From positions 1 through 46,508 of the forward strand of contig CAJTXP010000031.1 in assembly GCA_910583615.1 (NCBI GenBank): a stretch of DNA of 46,508 nt, written 5' to 3'. The stretch comes from an uncultured Lachnospiraceae bacterium. Lineage in GTDB: Bacteria > Bacillota > Clostridia > Lachnospirales > Lachnospiraceae. Numbering within the stretch: the stretch's first letter is position 1; each line of letters opens with the position of its first letter. The notes below the pieces were generated by a model. The model ran no database searches, had not been told where the DNA came from, and saw only the letters and a list, made by a program, of their open reading frames with translations. This document shows positions 30,926 through 40,439 of the stretch, one piece after another. The translations under genes and the position numbers were made by a program.

Positions 30926-32332
30926 TTAGAACTGATAATATAAAAACGGATCGTCCAGACCCAGATACATACAGTATACGCACCACCAGAACAGAACAAC
31001 CAGCCCGCAGGTCATGGGAAGCGTATATTTCTTCGCCTGGTACAGTTTTCCGGGGATACCGGTACAGCACAAAAAAGCAGCAGCCATGGAGCCAAGGTAA
31101 GCTGTTCCGTATTTGATAAAATCGCCGTGAAATACCGTTCCTTCTGCCGGTCCGAAAAACGGAAACAGGCGGCCAAGATAAAGTCCGGTCTGTCCCAGGT
31201 CCGGTACTGCAAAGATCAGCCAGGACAGCGGAATGACCAGGAACATGTAGAGATGCCCCAACGCCGGAAATTTTTCAAGTATTTTCAAAAATCCCCGCTT
31301 TTCCACCATAATAAGTACAAAGACGAAGAATCCCCACAGCACAAAGTTCCAGTTTGCCCCGTGCCAGAGTCCGGTCAGCATCCAGACAAGGAACAGGTTC
31401 CGATATGTATGGATCCGGTTTCCTCCCAGGGGAATATAGACATATTCCCGAAACCAGGATCCAAGCGTCATATGCCACCGCCTCCAGAATTCTGTCATGG
31501 AGCGGGACAGATAGGGATTCTGAAAATTATCCGGAAAATCAAATCCCATGATCCGTCCCAGACCTTTCGCCATCAGAGAATACCCGTAAAAGTCGAAATA
31601 AATCTGGAAAGTATATGCCAGGAGCCCCATCCAGGCAAGCGGGCAGGAGATGCTCTCATAGCCGATGGAATTCACCTGCGTCCACAGGTTTCCCACCTGA
31701 TTGGCAATCAGCACCTTCAGAGACAGTCCGATGGTAAATTCCCGAAGGCCTTCCTCCAGATTTCGGAATGAATGCGTCCGCTCCCGCAGCTGTTTCTCTA
31801 CATGGCTGTAAGTTACGATGGGTCCTGCAATCAACTGAGGAAACATGCACAGATAAGTTCCAAGGGTGAGAAAAGAGCGCTCTGCACGCACGCTCTTTCT
31901 ATATACGTCTATCAGATAGGAACTGATCTGAAAAGTGTAAAAACTGATCCCCACCGGGAGAACCAGCTCCGCATAAGGAAGTCCTGCTCCCGTTCCCAGT
32001 CTTTCGGACAGACGGTTGATATTCTCTGTCAGAAAATCCAGATACTTGAATACAAACAGGCAGCCCAGATTCCAGGTCAGGCCGGCGGCCAGCCATACGC
32101 TCCGCGTTCTCCTGGTCCGGCACCCTGTCATGAGCCGGGCCGCCGTATAATTTACAAGGATGGATATCAGCATCAGAACAAGATAAAACGGATGCTCTTT
32201 CACTCCATAAAAATAAAAGATCAGACTGGCAAGAAAGATCACTGCATTCTTCCAGGCGGACGGCGCCAGAAAGTAGAGGATCAGAAACGCCGGCAGAAAA
32301 TGAAAAAGAAATGTAAAACTGCTGAAAACCAT
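30926..32332 (-). CDS. MBOAT-family membrane O-acyltransferase (AlgI/DltB-like)
   Basis: The 468-aa protein has about 11 hydrophobic helices and the MBOAT hallmarks: FSSFTFLFHFLPAFLILYF at the start, EFWRRWHMTLGSWFREYVYI, PLGGNR, and LTGLWHGANWNFVLWG with the catalytic His. The enzyme family moves acyl groups from a cytoplasmic donor to an extracytoplasmic acceptor. Length and start fit the AlgI branch rather than DltB with its D-alanine operon, and dlt genes are absent. The partner is the SGNH hydrolase that follows. A TATAAT-like box lies at 32375-32380 on the minus strand without a good -35. Confidence 0.92.
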   Translation of the reverse strand: MVFSSFTFLFHFLPAFLILYFLAPSAWKNAVIFLASLIFYFYGVKEHPFYLVLMLISILVNYTAARLMTGCRTRRTRSVWLAAGLTWNLGCLFVFKYLDFLTENINRLSERLGTGAGLPYAELVLPVGISFYTFQISSYLIDVYRKSVRAERSFLTLGTYLCMFPQLIAGPIVTYSHVEKQLRERTHSFRNLEEGLREFTIGLSLKVLIANQVGNLWTQVNSIGYESISCPLAWMGLLAYTFQIYFDFYGYSLMAKGLGRIMGFDFPDNFQNPYLSRSMTEFWRRWHMTLGSWFREYVYIPLGGNRIHTYRNLFLVWMLTGLWHGANWNFVLWGFFVFVLIMVEKRGFLKILEKFPALGHLYMFLVIPLSWLIFAVPDLGQTGLYLGRLFPFFGPAEGTVFHGDFIKYGTAYLGSMAAAFLCCTGIPGKLYQAKKYTLPMTCGLVVLFWWCVYCMYLGLDDPFLYYQF

Positions 32333-32440
32333 GGATCTACCTTTTTCTTTCCCTTTCTCATTTGTACTGATCTTATTATAGATTTTTCATGCATCGAAAG
32401 AGCATCATATATATTAAAAATATATGACAATTTGTTTCAT

Positions 32441-35020
32441 TTATGATGCAGTGTCCGCTGTTCTTCCATAGCCGGAACCCGCAGGCCGCTCCATCATCTC
32501 TTCATAGGAAACGTGCTTTAACAGCAGTTCTGACACTTCCGCCATGGCGGACAGATTTCCCAGAAGGATCACTCCGCACAGCCGGTTATTGAGAAAATAA
32601 TACTTCTGGTATTCTTTCCTGCCCATATCCTTACATTCCACCGTCTTATAGAGAAGGTTCTGATTTCTTCCGTTATCTCCGGCGGCATAAAGAGCCGTAT
32701 TCATACCGTAAAAGGTCAGCGCAGGTTCCACAGGCTCATACTCCCGTTCCTCTCCTGCCGCATTGCTTCCCGCCGTCTTTCCCTGTTCCACCGCCTGGGA
32801 CCAGACGCCGTAATTCATTCCCTGATATTCCGTGCAGTCTCCGCAGGCATAGATATCCGGGATGTTGGTTTCCATTCTGCTGTTTACTATAATCCCTTTT
32901 CCCGTTTTCACTCCGGCCTTCCCGGCAGGCTCTGTATTGGCCCGGACACCGGCTGAGATGATCACCAGTTCCGCCGGAAAATGTTCTCCGCTCTTCAGCG
33001 TCACCCCGGTCACATGGCCGTCTCCGTCCAGAGAACTGACGCTGACGCCTGTCCGGATCTCGATTCCGCTTTTCCCGGCTTCGCCTCTGAGCCATTCTCC
33101 GGCAGACTCATCCAGCTGCCGTCCCATAAGAACGGGAGCCGCTTCCAGAACCACTACGGAAAGTCCTGCTTTTTTCAGTTCCCATGCCGCTTCCAGACCC
33201 AGTACGCCTCCGCCGATCACAACTGCATGCCTGGCTGTTTTTATCAGACCTTCTACCTTTTTCACATCTGACAGACCGCGGATCGCCACTGCTTCCGGCA
33301 GACTGCTTCCCGGAATCGGAGGAATAAAGCATCTGCTTCCCAGTGCGCAGATCAGCTTCGTATATCCGTATCTTGTTCCGTCTGTCAGTTCCACTTCCTT
33401 TTGTTCCGGATCAACCGCACACACTTCTTTTCCCAGTACCAGCTGAATCCGTTGCTCCTCATACCAGTCCCGGCCTGCGATGGCGATCTGCTCCTCTGTA
33501 AGTCCTGACACAATGGCTTTGGTCAGCATCGGACGGTTATACGACAGATACGGCTCTTCCGAGATCATCAGGACAGAACCCGTCCGGTCTCTTCTGCGGA
33601 TCTCCTGCGCCGCATAAAAACCTGCCGCTCCGTTGCCCAGAATCACATACTGATTCTCTGTATCCCTGACATATCCGCTCTCCTCCTCTTTCGCCGGAAC
33701 AAAATGTTCTCTTCCCACGCCGCAGACCGGACAGACGGTCAGGGACGCATCAAAGATCTCACCGCAGACCAGACATCTTACCAGCTTTCTTGTTCCCTTT
33801 TTCTGTGAAGAACTCATCTCTCTGTCCTGTACCATGCACCCAAACCGGTACCCGTATTCATAAGCGCTCACAAGATCTGCTTCCCCGGGTTTGAAACGGA
33901 TCCGGAATCCGTCGGCCACTTTCAGATTCAGCTGCTTCAGACGTTCCGTCATATGTCGGACTCCTTCTCCGCTCCATCCGTAACTGCCGAACGCTCCTGC
34001 ATATTTTCCTCCGTGAGTAACCGGATACATGGAAAGCGTCAGCTCCCAGACCGGCTTTAACGCTTCTCCCAGAATAGTGGGCGTTCCCAGAAGAAATCCG
34101 TCTGCATACAGAAGCTCTTCCTGTACCCTGGCGGCATCTGCTTCTGTCATATCATAGAGACGCACCTCCACATCCCCGCTGTCCCTGATGCCCTCGGCAA
34201 TTTTTTCCGCCAGCAGGCCGGTATAACCGTAGGCGCTCACATAGGGAATGATGACCGTCTTTTTCGTGTTCGGATTCACGGCCGCAGACCATTCCCGATA
34301 CTGTTCCATCACCTTTCTGACCCGTTCTCCGGTAAGTACCGGTCCATGGCCGGTGCAGATCATGGTAATATCCATATGCTCCACCCGGTCAAGCGCCTGC
34401 AGCATATACGGCTTAAACGGTCCTATGATATTGTCGTAATAGTACCGGAGCGCCTTCTGGTAATCCTCCTCCCTGCTGATGGCGTCTGATACCACATCTT
34501 CCAGACAGTAATGTGCGCCGAAAGAATCACAGGTCACCAGAATCTGTTCTTCTTCTATAAACGTATACATTGTATCCGGCCAGTGCAGGTTGGGAACATG
34601 CAGGAAATGAAGCGTCCGGTTCCCGATCCCCATCGTCTGGCCGTCCTTCACCGGAAGCCCTGTAAAATCCCGGTTCATGATCTCCCCCAGGAATCCAAGG
34701 GCACAGGGCGTTGCCAGAATCTTCATCTGCGGGCTGAAATCAAGGAGCCGTTCCACGCTGCCCGCATGGTCCGGCTCCGTATGGCTCACCACCAGATAAT
34801 CGATGTCAGACACATCGATTATTTTTTTTAATTTTTCCAGATATTCTTCAAAAAAACCAGCTTTTACCGTCTCAAACAGGACCGTCTGGTCCCCTGCCTT
34901 CATCACATAGGAATTGTAGGTCGTTCCGAATTCCGTGTACATGATAATATCAAATACCCGAAGTTCCGTATCCATTATTCCTGCCCAGTAAAATCCGTCT
35001 CTTAGCTGTACTGCCTTCAT
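32441..35020 (-). CDS. Flavodiiron protein fused to rubredoxin and NAD(P)H:rubredoxin oxidoreductase
   Basis: This 859-aa protein is a complete oxygen/NO-detoxifying chain in one polypeptide. Residues 1-250 are the metallo-beta-lactamase-like diiron domain with HTEPDHAGS (80-88) and further His ligands. Residues 253-400 are a flavodoxin domain (YGYTGLLAEKIAEGI; GTPTILGEALKP). Residues 413-435 hold a rubredoxin-like site with two CxxC pairs (RCLVCGEIF, CPVCG). From about 456 a class-I FAD/NAD(P)H oxidoreductase follows (VILGNGAAGFYAAQEI; GGGVLGLEAAWELKKAG; IYACGDCTEY). Such fusions are typical of anaerobic Clostridia and reduce O2 to water with NAD(P)H. A TATAAT box lies near 35083 on the minus strand with a poor -35 match. 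Confidence 0.95.
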   Translation of the reverse strand: MKAVQLRDGFYWAGIMDTELRVFDIIMYTEFGTTYNSYVMKAGDQTVLFETVKAGFFEEYLEKLKKIIDVSDIDYLVVSHTEPDHAGSVERLLDFSPQMKILATPCALGFLGEIMNRDFTGLPVKDGQTMGIGNRTLHFLHVPNLHWPDTMYTFIEEEQILVTCDSFGAHYCLEDVVSDAISREEDYQKALRYYYDNIIGPFKPYMLQALDRVEHMDITMICTGHGPVLTGERVRKVMEQYREWSAAVNPNTKKTVIIPYVSAYGYTGLLAEKIAEGIRDSGDVEVRLYDMTEADAARVQEELLYADGFLLGTPTILGEALKPVWELTLSMYPVTHGGKYAGAFGSYGWSGEGVRHMTERLKQLNLKVADGFRIRFKPGEADLVSAYEYGYRFGCMVQDREMSSSQKKGTRKLVRCLVCGEIFDASLTVCPVCGVGREHFVPAKEEESGYVRDTENQYVILGNGAAGFYAAQEIRRRDRTGSVLMISEEPYLSYNRPMLTKAIVSGLTEEQIAIAGRDWYEEQRIQLVLGKEVCAVDPEQKEVELTDGTRYGYTKLICALGSRCFIPPIPGSSLPEAVAIRGLSDVKKVEGLIKTARHAVVIGGGVLGLEAAWELKKAGLSVVVLEAAPVLMGRQLDESAGEWLRGEAGKSGIEIRTGVSVSSLDGDGHVTGVTLKSGEHFPAELVIISAGVRANTEPAGKAGVKTGKGIIVNSRMETNIPDIYACGDCTEYQGMNYGVWSQAVEQGKTAGSNAAGEEREYEPVEPALTFYGMNTALYAAGDNGRNQNLLYKTVECKDMGRKEYQKYYFLNNRLCGVILLGNLSAMAEVSELLLKHVSYEEMMERPAGSGYGRTADTAS

Positions 35021-35153
35021 GGAGCGCCTCCTTCATCATGATTGTTTTCTTCTGTCTTATTATATACAGAAAAAGACGCTCTATTCGGTTTCATTTCTAC
35101 AGCAAATGCAACGCTGTATGGACTGGAGCGGACAAAAGGATCGGCTCTGTCTT

Positions 35154-37556
35154 TTATTTTACTACAAAATTTACGACGCGGCCCGGCACGTAGATCTCCT
35201 TGACAAACGTCTTGCCCTCGGTCAGGGACGCGATCCTCGTATCCGCTTTCGCGATGGCAAACACTTCTTCCTTCTGTGCGTCGGTGGGAATGACGACGGT
35301 TCCCCGAAGCTTGCCGTTGATCTGCACGCCGATCTCTGTCTGGGCGTCCACGGTCTTGCTCTCCTCATACTGAGGCCAGGGCTGCAGGGACAGGAAGCCT
35401 TCTCCGCCGGTCACCTCCCAGATCTCCTCGCACACATGGGGCGCGATGGGACACAGAAGTTTCGCAAAGGTCTGCACCTGCTCCCGGCTGACCTTTCCAA
35501 GGTTATAAATGTCATTGGTCAGCGTCATGAGCGCCGCGATGGCCGTATTGAATTTCATATCCTCCAGATCAGACGACACCTTCTTGATCGTCTTGTGGAA
35601 CGGCGTCTCCAGCTTCTGAGTCTCCTTATCCTCGGAAATCAGATCCGTAAAACCGGAGACACGCTCCAGGAAACGCTTGCAGCCCTTCACCGCATTGTCA
35701 TTCCAGGGCGTCGCCGCGCTGTAATCACCCATGAACAGAACGTATGTTCTGAGTGTGTCCGCGCCGTAATCCTTCACAATATCCAGCGGGTCCACCACAT
35801 TTCCCTTGGACTTGCTCATCTTGTCCCCGTCCGGCCCAAGGATCAGTCCCTGAATGGAACGCTTCGCGTAGGGCTCCGGCGTATTGACCACGCCGATGTC
35901 ATACAGGAAATGATGCCAGAACCGGGAGTAAATCACGTGTCTGGTCACATGCTCCATGCCGCCGTTGTACCAGTCCACCGGCATCCAGTATTTTAATTTC
36001 TCCGGATCCGCCAGCGCCTGATCGTTGCGGGGATCAATATATCTTAAGAAATACCAGGAAGACCCTGCCCACTGGGGCATGGTATCCGTCTCCCGTCTCG
36101 CCTTCTTTCCGCATTTCGGACAGGTGCAGTTGACGAAGGATTCGATCTTCGCCAGCGGGGATTCTCCCTCCGCACCCGGCTCGAAATTCTCCACCTTCGG
36201 CAGACGGAGCGGCAGCTCCTCATAGGGAACCGGAACAACGCCGCAACTGTCGCAGTGGATGATGGGAATCGGCTCGCCCCAGTACCGCTGGCGGTTGAAC
36301 GCCCAGTCCTTCATCTTGAACTGAACGCCCGCGTGTCCGATGCCGCGCTTTTCGATCTCTTCCAGCATCCGGGCGATGGATTCTTTCTTATTGGTATAGC
36401 CGTTCAGGAAATCCGAGTTCACCATCTCCCCGTCGCCTGCGTAGGCTTCCACAGAGATGTCGCCGCCCTTGATCACCTCGATGATCTCCGCGCCGAATTT
36501 CTTCGCAAACTCATAGTCGCGCTGGTCGTGAGCCGGCACGCCCATGATGGCGCCGGTACCGTAACCCATCATGACATAGTCGGCGATAAAGACCGGAATC
36601 TTCCCTCCGGTAATGGGATTGACCGCCTCGATACCGTCGATCTTCACACCGGTTTTATCCTTGACCAGCTGGGTACGCTCAAACTCCGTCTTCTTCGCGC
36701 ACTCGGTCCGGTAAGCTTCGATGGCATCCATATTTCCGATCCGGTCTTTGTTCTCATCAATGAGCGGATGCTCCGGAGCGATGACCATAAACGTCACGCC
36801 GAACAGCGTATCCGGTCTGGTGGTGTAGACCTCCAGTTCTTCATCTGCGCCTTCCAGTTTGAAGTTCACAAAGGCGCCGGTGGATTTACCGATCCAGTTT
36901 ACCTGCTGCTGCTTCACATTGGCCGGATAGTCCACATCGTCAAGACCCTGAAGCAGCTTGTCCGCATACTCCGTGATCTTCAGATACCACACGTCCTTGG
37001 ACTTCTGAATCACGTCGCTGTGGCAGATGTCGCACTTTCCGCCCTGGCTGTCCTCGTTGGAGAGCACCACCTTGCAGGACGGACAGTAGTTGACCAGCGC
37101 CGTGCTGCGGAACACCAGCCCATGCTCGAAGAGCTTTAAGAAGATCCACTGGGTCCATTTATAATAATCCTCGTCCGTCGTATCAATGACCCGGTCCCAG
37201 TCAAAGGAGAAGCCCACCTTCTTCAGCTGGTCGGTAAATTTCGCGATATTGTCGTCCGTGATCTTCCGGGGATGGGTCCCGGTCTTGATGGCATAGTTCT
37301 CCGTCGGCAGTCCGAAGGCGTCAAACCCGATGGGGAACAGCACGTTGTACCCCTCCATCCTGCGCTTTCTGGAGATCACCTCCAGGCTGGAATACGCCTT
37401 GATATGCCCCACGTGCATACCGGCGCCGCTGGGATAAGGAAATTCCACAAGGCCGTAGAACTTCGGCTTATCGCTGCCGTCCACCGCCTTGAAGATCCCT
37501 GCCTCTTCCCATTTCTGCTGCCATTTTCCTTCTATCTTCCGGAAATTATGTTTCAT
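35154..37556 (-). CDS. leuS: Leucyl-tRNA synthetase
   Basis: The 800-aa protein charges tRNA-Leu. Class I signatures are present: PYPSGAGMHVGHIKAYS (HIGH variant) near residue 36 and KMSKSKGNVVDP near 575. An editing (CP1) domain lies between, with the TTRPDTLFGVTF segment, and a zinc-ribbon-like CDSCG/CPKCG region near 440-490. The C-terminal anticodon-binding and LeuS-specific domain is complete (VQINGKLRGTVVIP, VPGRVVNFVVK). It is a single-gene unit behind a promoter at 37617-37645. The leader is only about 55 bases and has no room for a T-box. Confidence 0.97.
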   Translation of the reverse strand: MKHNFRKIEGKWQQKWEEAGIFKAVDGSDKPKFYGLVEFPYPSGAGMHVGHIKAYSSLEVISRKRRMEGYNVLFPIGFDAFGLPTENYAIKTGTHPRKITDDNIAKFTDQLKKVGFSFDWDRVIDTTDEDYYKWTQWIFLKLFEHGLVFRSTALVNYCPSCKVVLSNEDSQGGKCDICHSDVIQKSKDVWYLKITEYADKLLQGLDDVDYPANVKQQQVNWIGKSTGAFVNFKLEGADEELEVYTTRPDTLFGVTFMVIAPEHPLIDENKDRIGNMDAIEAYRTECAKKTEFERTQLVKDKTGVKIDGIEAVNPITGGKIPVFIADYVMMGYGTGAIMGVPAHDQRDYEFAKKFGAEIIEVIKGGDISVEAYAGDGEMVNSDFLNGYTNKKESIARMLEEIEKRGIGHAGVQFKMKDWAFNRQRYWGEPIPIIHCDSCGVVPVPYEELPLRLPKVENFEPGAEGESPLAKIESFVNCTCPKCGKKARRETDTMPQWAGSSWYFLRYIDPRNDQALADPEKLKYWMPVDWYNGGMEHVTRHVIYSRFWHHFLYDIGVVNTPEPYAKRSIQGLILGPDGDKMSKSKGNVVDPLDIVKDYGADTLRTYVLFMGDYSAATPWNDNAVKGCKRFLERVSGFTDLISEDKETQKLETPFHKTIKKVSSDLEDMKFNTAIAALMTLTNDIYNLGKVSREQVQTFAKLLCPIAPHVCEEIWEVTGGEGFLSLQPWPQYEESKTVDAQTEIGVQINGKLRGTVVIPTDAQKEEVFAIAKADTRIASLTEGKTFVKEIYVPGRVVNFVVK

Positions 37557-37616
37557 CTCGCATGCCCTCCTGTTCTATATAAAAACGATGACGATTCAAA
37601 CGTTCATAACGTTATC

Positions 37617-37645
37617 AGTGTAATATAACAGGCAAAGTTTGTCAA
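37617..37645 (-). promoter_or_regulatory. Promoter of leuS, with a palindrome over its -35 box
   Basis: On the minus strand TTGACA (37645-37640) and TACACT (37622-37617) are 17 bp apart. The -35 box sits inside AAAGTTTG-T-CAAACTTT (37634-37650), a perfect 8-bp inverted repeat that may be a repressor site. Confidence 0.8.
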
Positions 37646-37718
37646 ACTTTTCTTACTCTTCCCATTTTTCTCAATCCGTGCTATACTCAATACATTAACG
37701 TGTTAAAGGAGACTTGTT

Positions 37719-38807
37719 ATGAAGATCGGTTTTATCGGACTGGGCCTGATCGGCGGTTCCATTGCCAGAGCAGTCCGTCATTTTTATCCGGATGCGGAGA
37801 TCATCGCCTGCTCCCGCACCCGTGCTTCTGTCGAGCAGGCGGTCCGCGACGGAATTGTAAGCCGGATCCCGGATGGGATTGACGAGGATTTCAGCGATTG
37901 CGATTACATATTTCTATGCGCTCCGGTCACCAGCAACGCCGCATATTTAAAGCAGCTGAAACCGCTGATCGGCCCTTCCTGCATCGTCACAGACGTGGGC
38001 AGCACCAAATCGGATATTCACGCACAGGTTACAAAGCTTGGCATGGAAGCAAACTTCATCGGCGGGCATCCCATGGCCGGTTCTGAAAAGACAGGCTATG
38101 CGAATTCCAAAAGGATTCTTATTGAAAATGCCTACTATGTCATTACGCCTGCTGCACAGGTTCCGCCGGATGCCGTGGAACGGTACCGGAACTTTGTTGA
38201 AAGCCTGAAAGCGCTGCCGCTGGTGCTGGATTACCGGACGCATGATTATGTGACTGCAGGGGTCAGCCATCTGCCCCATATCATCGCATCCTCTCTTGTG
38301 AACCTTGTGCGGGATTCCGATACAAAAGACGGAATCATGAAGCTGATCGCAGCGGGAGGCTTCAAGGATATTACAAGAATCGCCTCCTCCTCTCCGGAAA
38401 TGTGGGAGCAGATCTGCATGACCAACCGGGAAAATATTTCTTCCATATTAAGGGATTACATAGAATCCCTCTTAAGGATCCGGCAGCAGCTGGATGATGC
38501 AGAAGCAGGAGCCGTTTATCAGTTGTTCGAGACCTCCCGGGATTACCGAAACAGTCTTCCTGAAAAAGGCAGCGGCCCCATCCAGCGGATCTACGAGATC
38601 TACTGCGACATGGTGGATGAGGTCGGCGGAATCGCCACGCTTGCCACCATCCTTGCCAGCAACCAGATCAGCCTGAAAAACATCGGCATCGTTCACAGCC
38701 GCGAATTTATCGAAGCCGTCCTGCGCATTGAATTTTACGATGAGCAGGCTATGAAGCAGGCTGCTGACATTTTAAGAAAATACCGCTATGTGATCTACGA
38801 ACGCTGA
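37719..38807 (+). CDS. tyrA: Prephenate dehydrogenase with C-terminal ACT domain
   Basis: The 362-aa enzyme makes 4-hydroxyphenylpyruvate from prephenate for tyrosine synthesis. The N-terminal Rossmann domain opens with IGFIGLGLIGGSIARAV, and family motifs follow: VTDVGSTKSDI, FIGGHPMAGSEKTGY and, further on, THDYVTAGVSHLPHI. The last 70 residues form an ACT domain (VGGIATLATILASNQISLKN), expected to give feedback inhibition by tyrosine. AAAGGAG lies seven bases before the ATG. A TATACT box at 37682-37687 and a TTAACGTGTTAA palindrome at 37695-37706 precede it. aroA follows after 75 bp, so the two form an aromatic amino acid unit. Confidence 0.96.
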   Translation: MKIGFIGLGLIGGSIARAVRHFYPDAEIIACSRTRASVEQAVRDGIVSRIPDGIDEDFSDCDYIFLCAPVTSNAAYLKQLKPLIGPSCIVTDVGSTKSDIHAQVTKLGMEANFIGGHPMAGSEKTGYANSKRILIENAYYVITPAAQVPPDAVERYRNFVESLKALPLVLDYRTHDYVTAGVSHLPHIIASSLVNLVRDSDTKDGIMKLIAAGGFKDITRIASSSPEMWEQICMTNRENISSILRDYIESLLRIRQQLDDAEAGAVYQLFETSRDYRNSLPEKGSGPIQRIYEIYCDMVDEVGGIATLATILASNQISLKNIGIVHSREFIEAVLRIEFYDEQAMKQAADILRKYRYVIYER

Positions 38808-38882
38808 TCAAAGCCTTTTCTGACCAGGACAGGCTTTCCATATCATCTTTCCTGCCATACCGGCAGAGAAACGGAGGAATTT

Positions 38883-40166
38883 ATGAGATTTACCAGAGCA
38901 GCATCTGCATTGAAAGGAACCATTACGGTTCCCGGAGACAAGAGCATCTCCCACCGCGCCGTCATGTTCGGCGCACTGGCCAAAGGAACGACCCGAATCA
39001 CCAATTTTCTGCGGGGAGCGGACTGCCTCTCTACGATTGCCTGTTTTCAAAGACTTGGTATCCGCATTGAAAACAATGCTGACGAAATCCTGATCTATGG
39101 AAAAGGCCTCCATGGACTCTGCGCCCCTGACAGTCCTCTTTATACAGGCAACAGCGGAACAACTACCCGGCTGATCTCCGGCATCCTCGCCGGACAGAAT
39201 TTTGCGACAGAGCTGAGCGGAGACGAGTCCATTCAGTCCCGTCCCATGAAACGGATCATGGAACCGCTCTCCCTGATGGGCGCCCGGATCGAAAGCCTTC
39301 GCGGCAACGACTGTGCGCCTCTCCGGATCCAGGGAGCAGGACTTCACGGCATCCATTACACTTCCAGAGTTGCCTCGGCGCAGGTCAAATCCTGCATCCT
39401 GCTGGCCGGACTTTATGCAGACAGTCCCACCAGCGTAACGGAACCGTACCTCTCCCGGAATCACTCGGAACTGATGCTGCAGCATTTTGGAGCATCTGTA
39501 ACAAGCGCGGACACTACCGCTACGATCCTGCCGGAACCGGATCTTAGCGCCCGCGGGATCCAGGTGCCCGGAGATATCTCTTCTGCCGCCTACTTTATCG
39601 CAGCTGCGCTTATGGTTCCGGATTCTGAGGTCCTGATCAAAAATGTAGGAGTCAATCCCACCAGGGACGGTATTTTAAAAGTATGCCGGGATATGGGAGC
39701 GGATATCACTTTACTGAATGAAAACGCCGGAAACGGAGAACCGACTGCAGACCTGCTGATCCGGTACAGTTCGCTTCATGGAACTGCCGTGGGCGGAGCC
39801 GTCATTCCGACTCTGATCGACGAGCTTCCGGTGGTGGCCGCCCTTGCCTGCTTTGCCGAAGGCACAACGGTGATCAGGGACGCACAGGAACTGAAAGTAA
39901 AAGAATCCAACCGGATCAATGTGATGGTGAAAAATTTAAGCGCCATGGGAGCGCATATCACTGCCACCGAAGACGGCATGATCATTGAAGGAGGGTATCC
40001 GCTGCATGGAGCGGTCATTGACAGCTGTATGGATCACCGCATTGCCATGACCTTCGCTGCCGCAGCACTGGCAGCGGATGGAGAAACCGAGATTGTCAAT
40101 GCTGACTGTGTGCGCATCAGCTATCCGGATTTTTATGAAGATCTGGGGAGACTCTGCCGGAACTGA
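38883..40166 (+). CDS. aroA: EPSP synthase (3-phosphoshikimate 1-carboxyvinyltransferase)
   Basis: The 427-aa enzyme joins shikimate 3-phosphate and phosphoenolpyruvate. It has all main motifs: PGDKSISHRAVMFGALA near the start, LYTGNSGTTTRLISGILAGQ near 85, DESIQSRPMKRIMEPL, the DELPVVAALACFAEG segment, and KESNRI near 340 with MDHRIAMTFAAAAL. It is a class with a Gly-Asn-Ser-Gly-Thr loop. Gap 38808-38882 contains a short AAAGCCT/AGGCTTT hairpin and a ribosome site GGAGG; with no clear terminator, tyrA and aroA are probably co-transcribed. The gene end abuts a decayed ATPase remnant on the other strand. Confidence 0.97.
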   Translation: MRFTRAASALKGTITVPGDKSISHRAVMFGALAKGTTRITNFLRGADCLSTIACFQRLGIRIENNADEILIYGKGLHGLCAPDSPLYTGNSGTTTRLISGILAGQNFATELSGDESIQSRPMKRIMEPLSLMGARIESLRGNDCAPLRIQGAGLHGIHYTSRVASAQVKSCILLAGLYADSPTSVTEPYLSRNHSELMLQHFGASVTSADTTATILPEPDLSARGIQVPGDISSAAYFIAAALMVPDSEVLIKNVGVNPTRDGILKVCRDMGADITLLNENAGNGEPTADLLIRYSSLHGTAVGGAVIPTLIDELPVVAALACFAEGTTVIRDAQELKVKESNRINVMVKNLSAMGAHITATEDGMIIEGGYPLHGAVIDSCMDHRIAMTFAAAALAADGETEIVNADCVRISYPDFYEDLGRLCRN

Positions 40167-40169
40167 ATT

Positions 40170-40293
40170 TTGTTAAAATTGAAGCTCAGCATATAACCTT
40201 TCTTCAGGTGATAATAGTCCAGATAGTCAGCAGGCTGTTTTTCCCCGCGTTCTTTATATGCAAGACTGCCGTAGTATTGAATGTTTTTGCCAT
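40170..40293 (-). pseudogene. Remnant of an AAA-ATPase/PD-(D/E)XK protein (internal deletion and frameshift)
   Basis: On the minus strand an ATG at 40293, near an AGGAG site, begins MAKTFNTTAV, like the start of common Lachnospiraceae AAA-ATPases. The frame then switches and reads YKERGEKQPADYLDYYHLKK, and after a one-base loss near 40200 GYMLSFNFNKIQ. Those two pieces match the C-terminal nuclease part of the same family. So the middle (several hundred residues) has been deleted and the rest is frameshifted. The 73-residue frame over 40204-40425 is only a reading through this junk. The family link is from memory of typical sequences. Confidence 0.7.
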
Positions 40294-40329
40294 AGCCTGC
40301 ATGCTCCTTTTACAACGATTCTTGTTTCT

Positions 40330-40358
40330 ATTGTAGCAAACGGCATATGGGTTTTCAA
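40330..40358 (-). promoter_or_regulatory. Surviving promoter of the ATPase remnant
   Basis: On the minus strand TTGAAA (40358-40353) and TACAAT (40335-40330) are 17 bp apart, directing transcription into the remnant. It lies back to back with the udk promoter. Confidence 0.65.
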
Positions 40359-40367
40359 CGGGAACTG

Positions 40368-40396
40368 TTGTAATCTTCTCAAAAACATTGTAAAAT
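40368..40396 (+). promoter_or_regulatory. Promoter of udk
   Basis: TTGTAA (40368-40373) and TAAAAT (40391-40396), 17 bp apart, precede the AAGGGG ribosome site and the ATG at 40440. Confidence 0.7.
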
Positions 40397-40439
40397 AAAG
40401 TAAACACACTCGAAAAAGCGCTCAAAAAGGGGAACAGTC

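Noticed and set aside
37557..37718. T-box leader for leuS or tyrA
   Set aside because: Each leader is under 60 bases and shows no T-box motif or specifier stem.
38808..39485. 225-aa minus-strand frame over aroA
   Set aside because: Mirror frame of aroA, whose catalytic motifs are complete.
40204..40425. 73-aa minus-strand ORF upstream of udk
   Set aside because: It reads through promoters and the frameshifted ATPase remnant; not a real gene.
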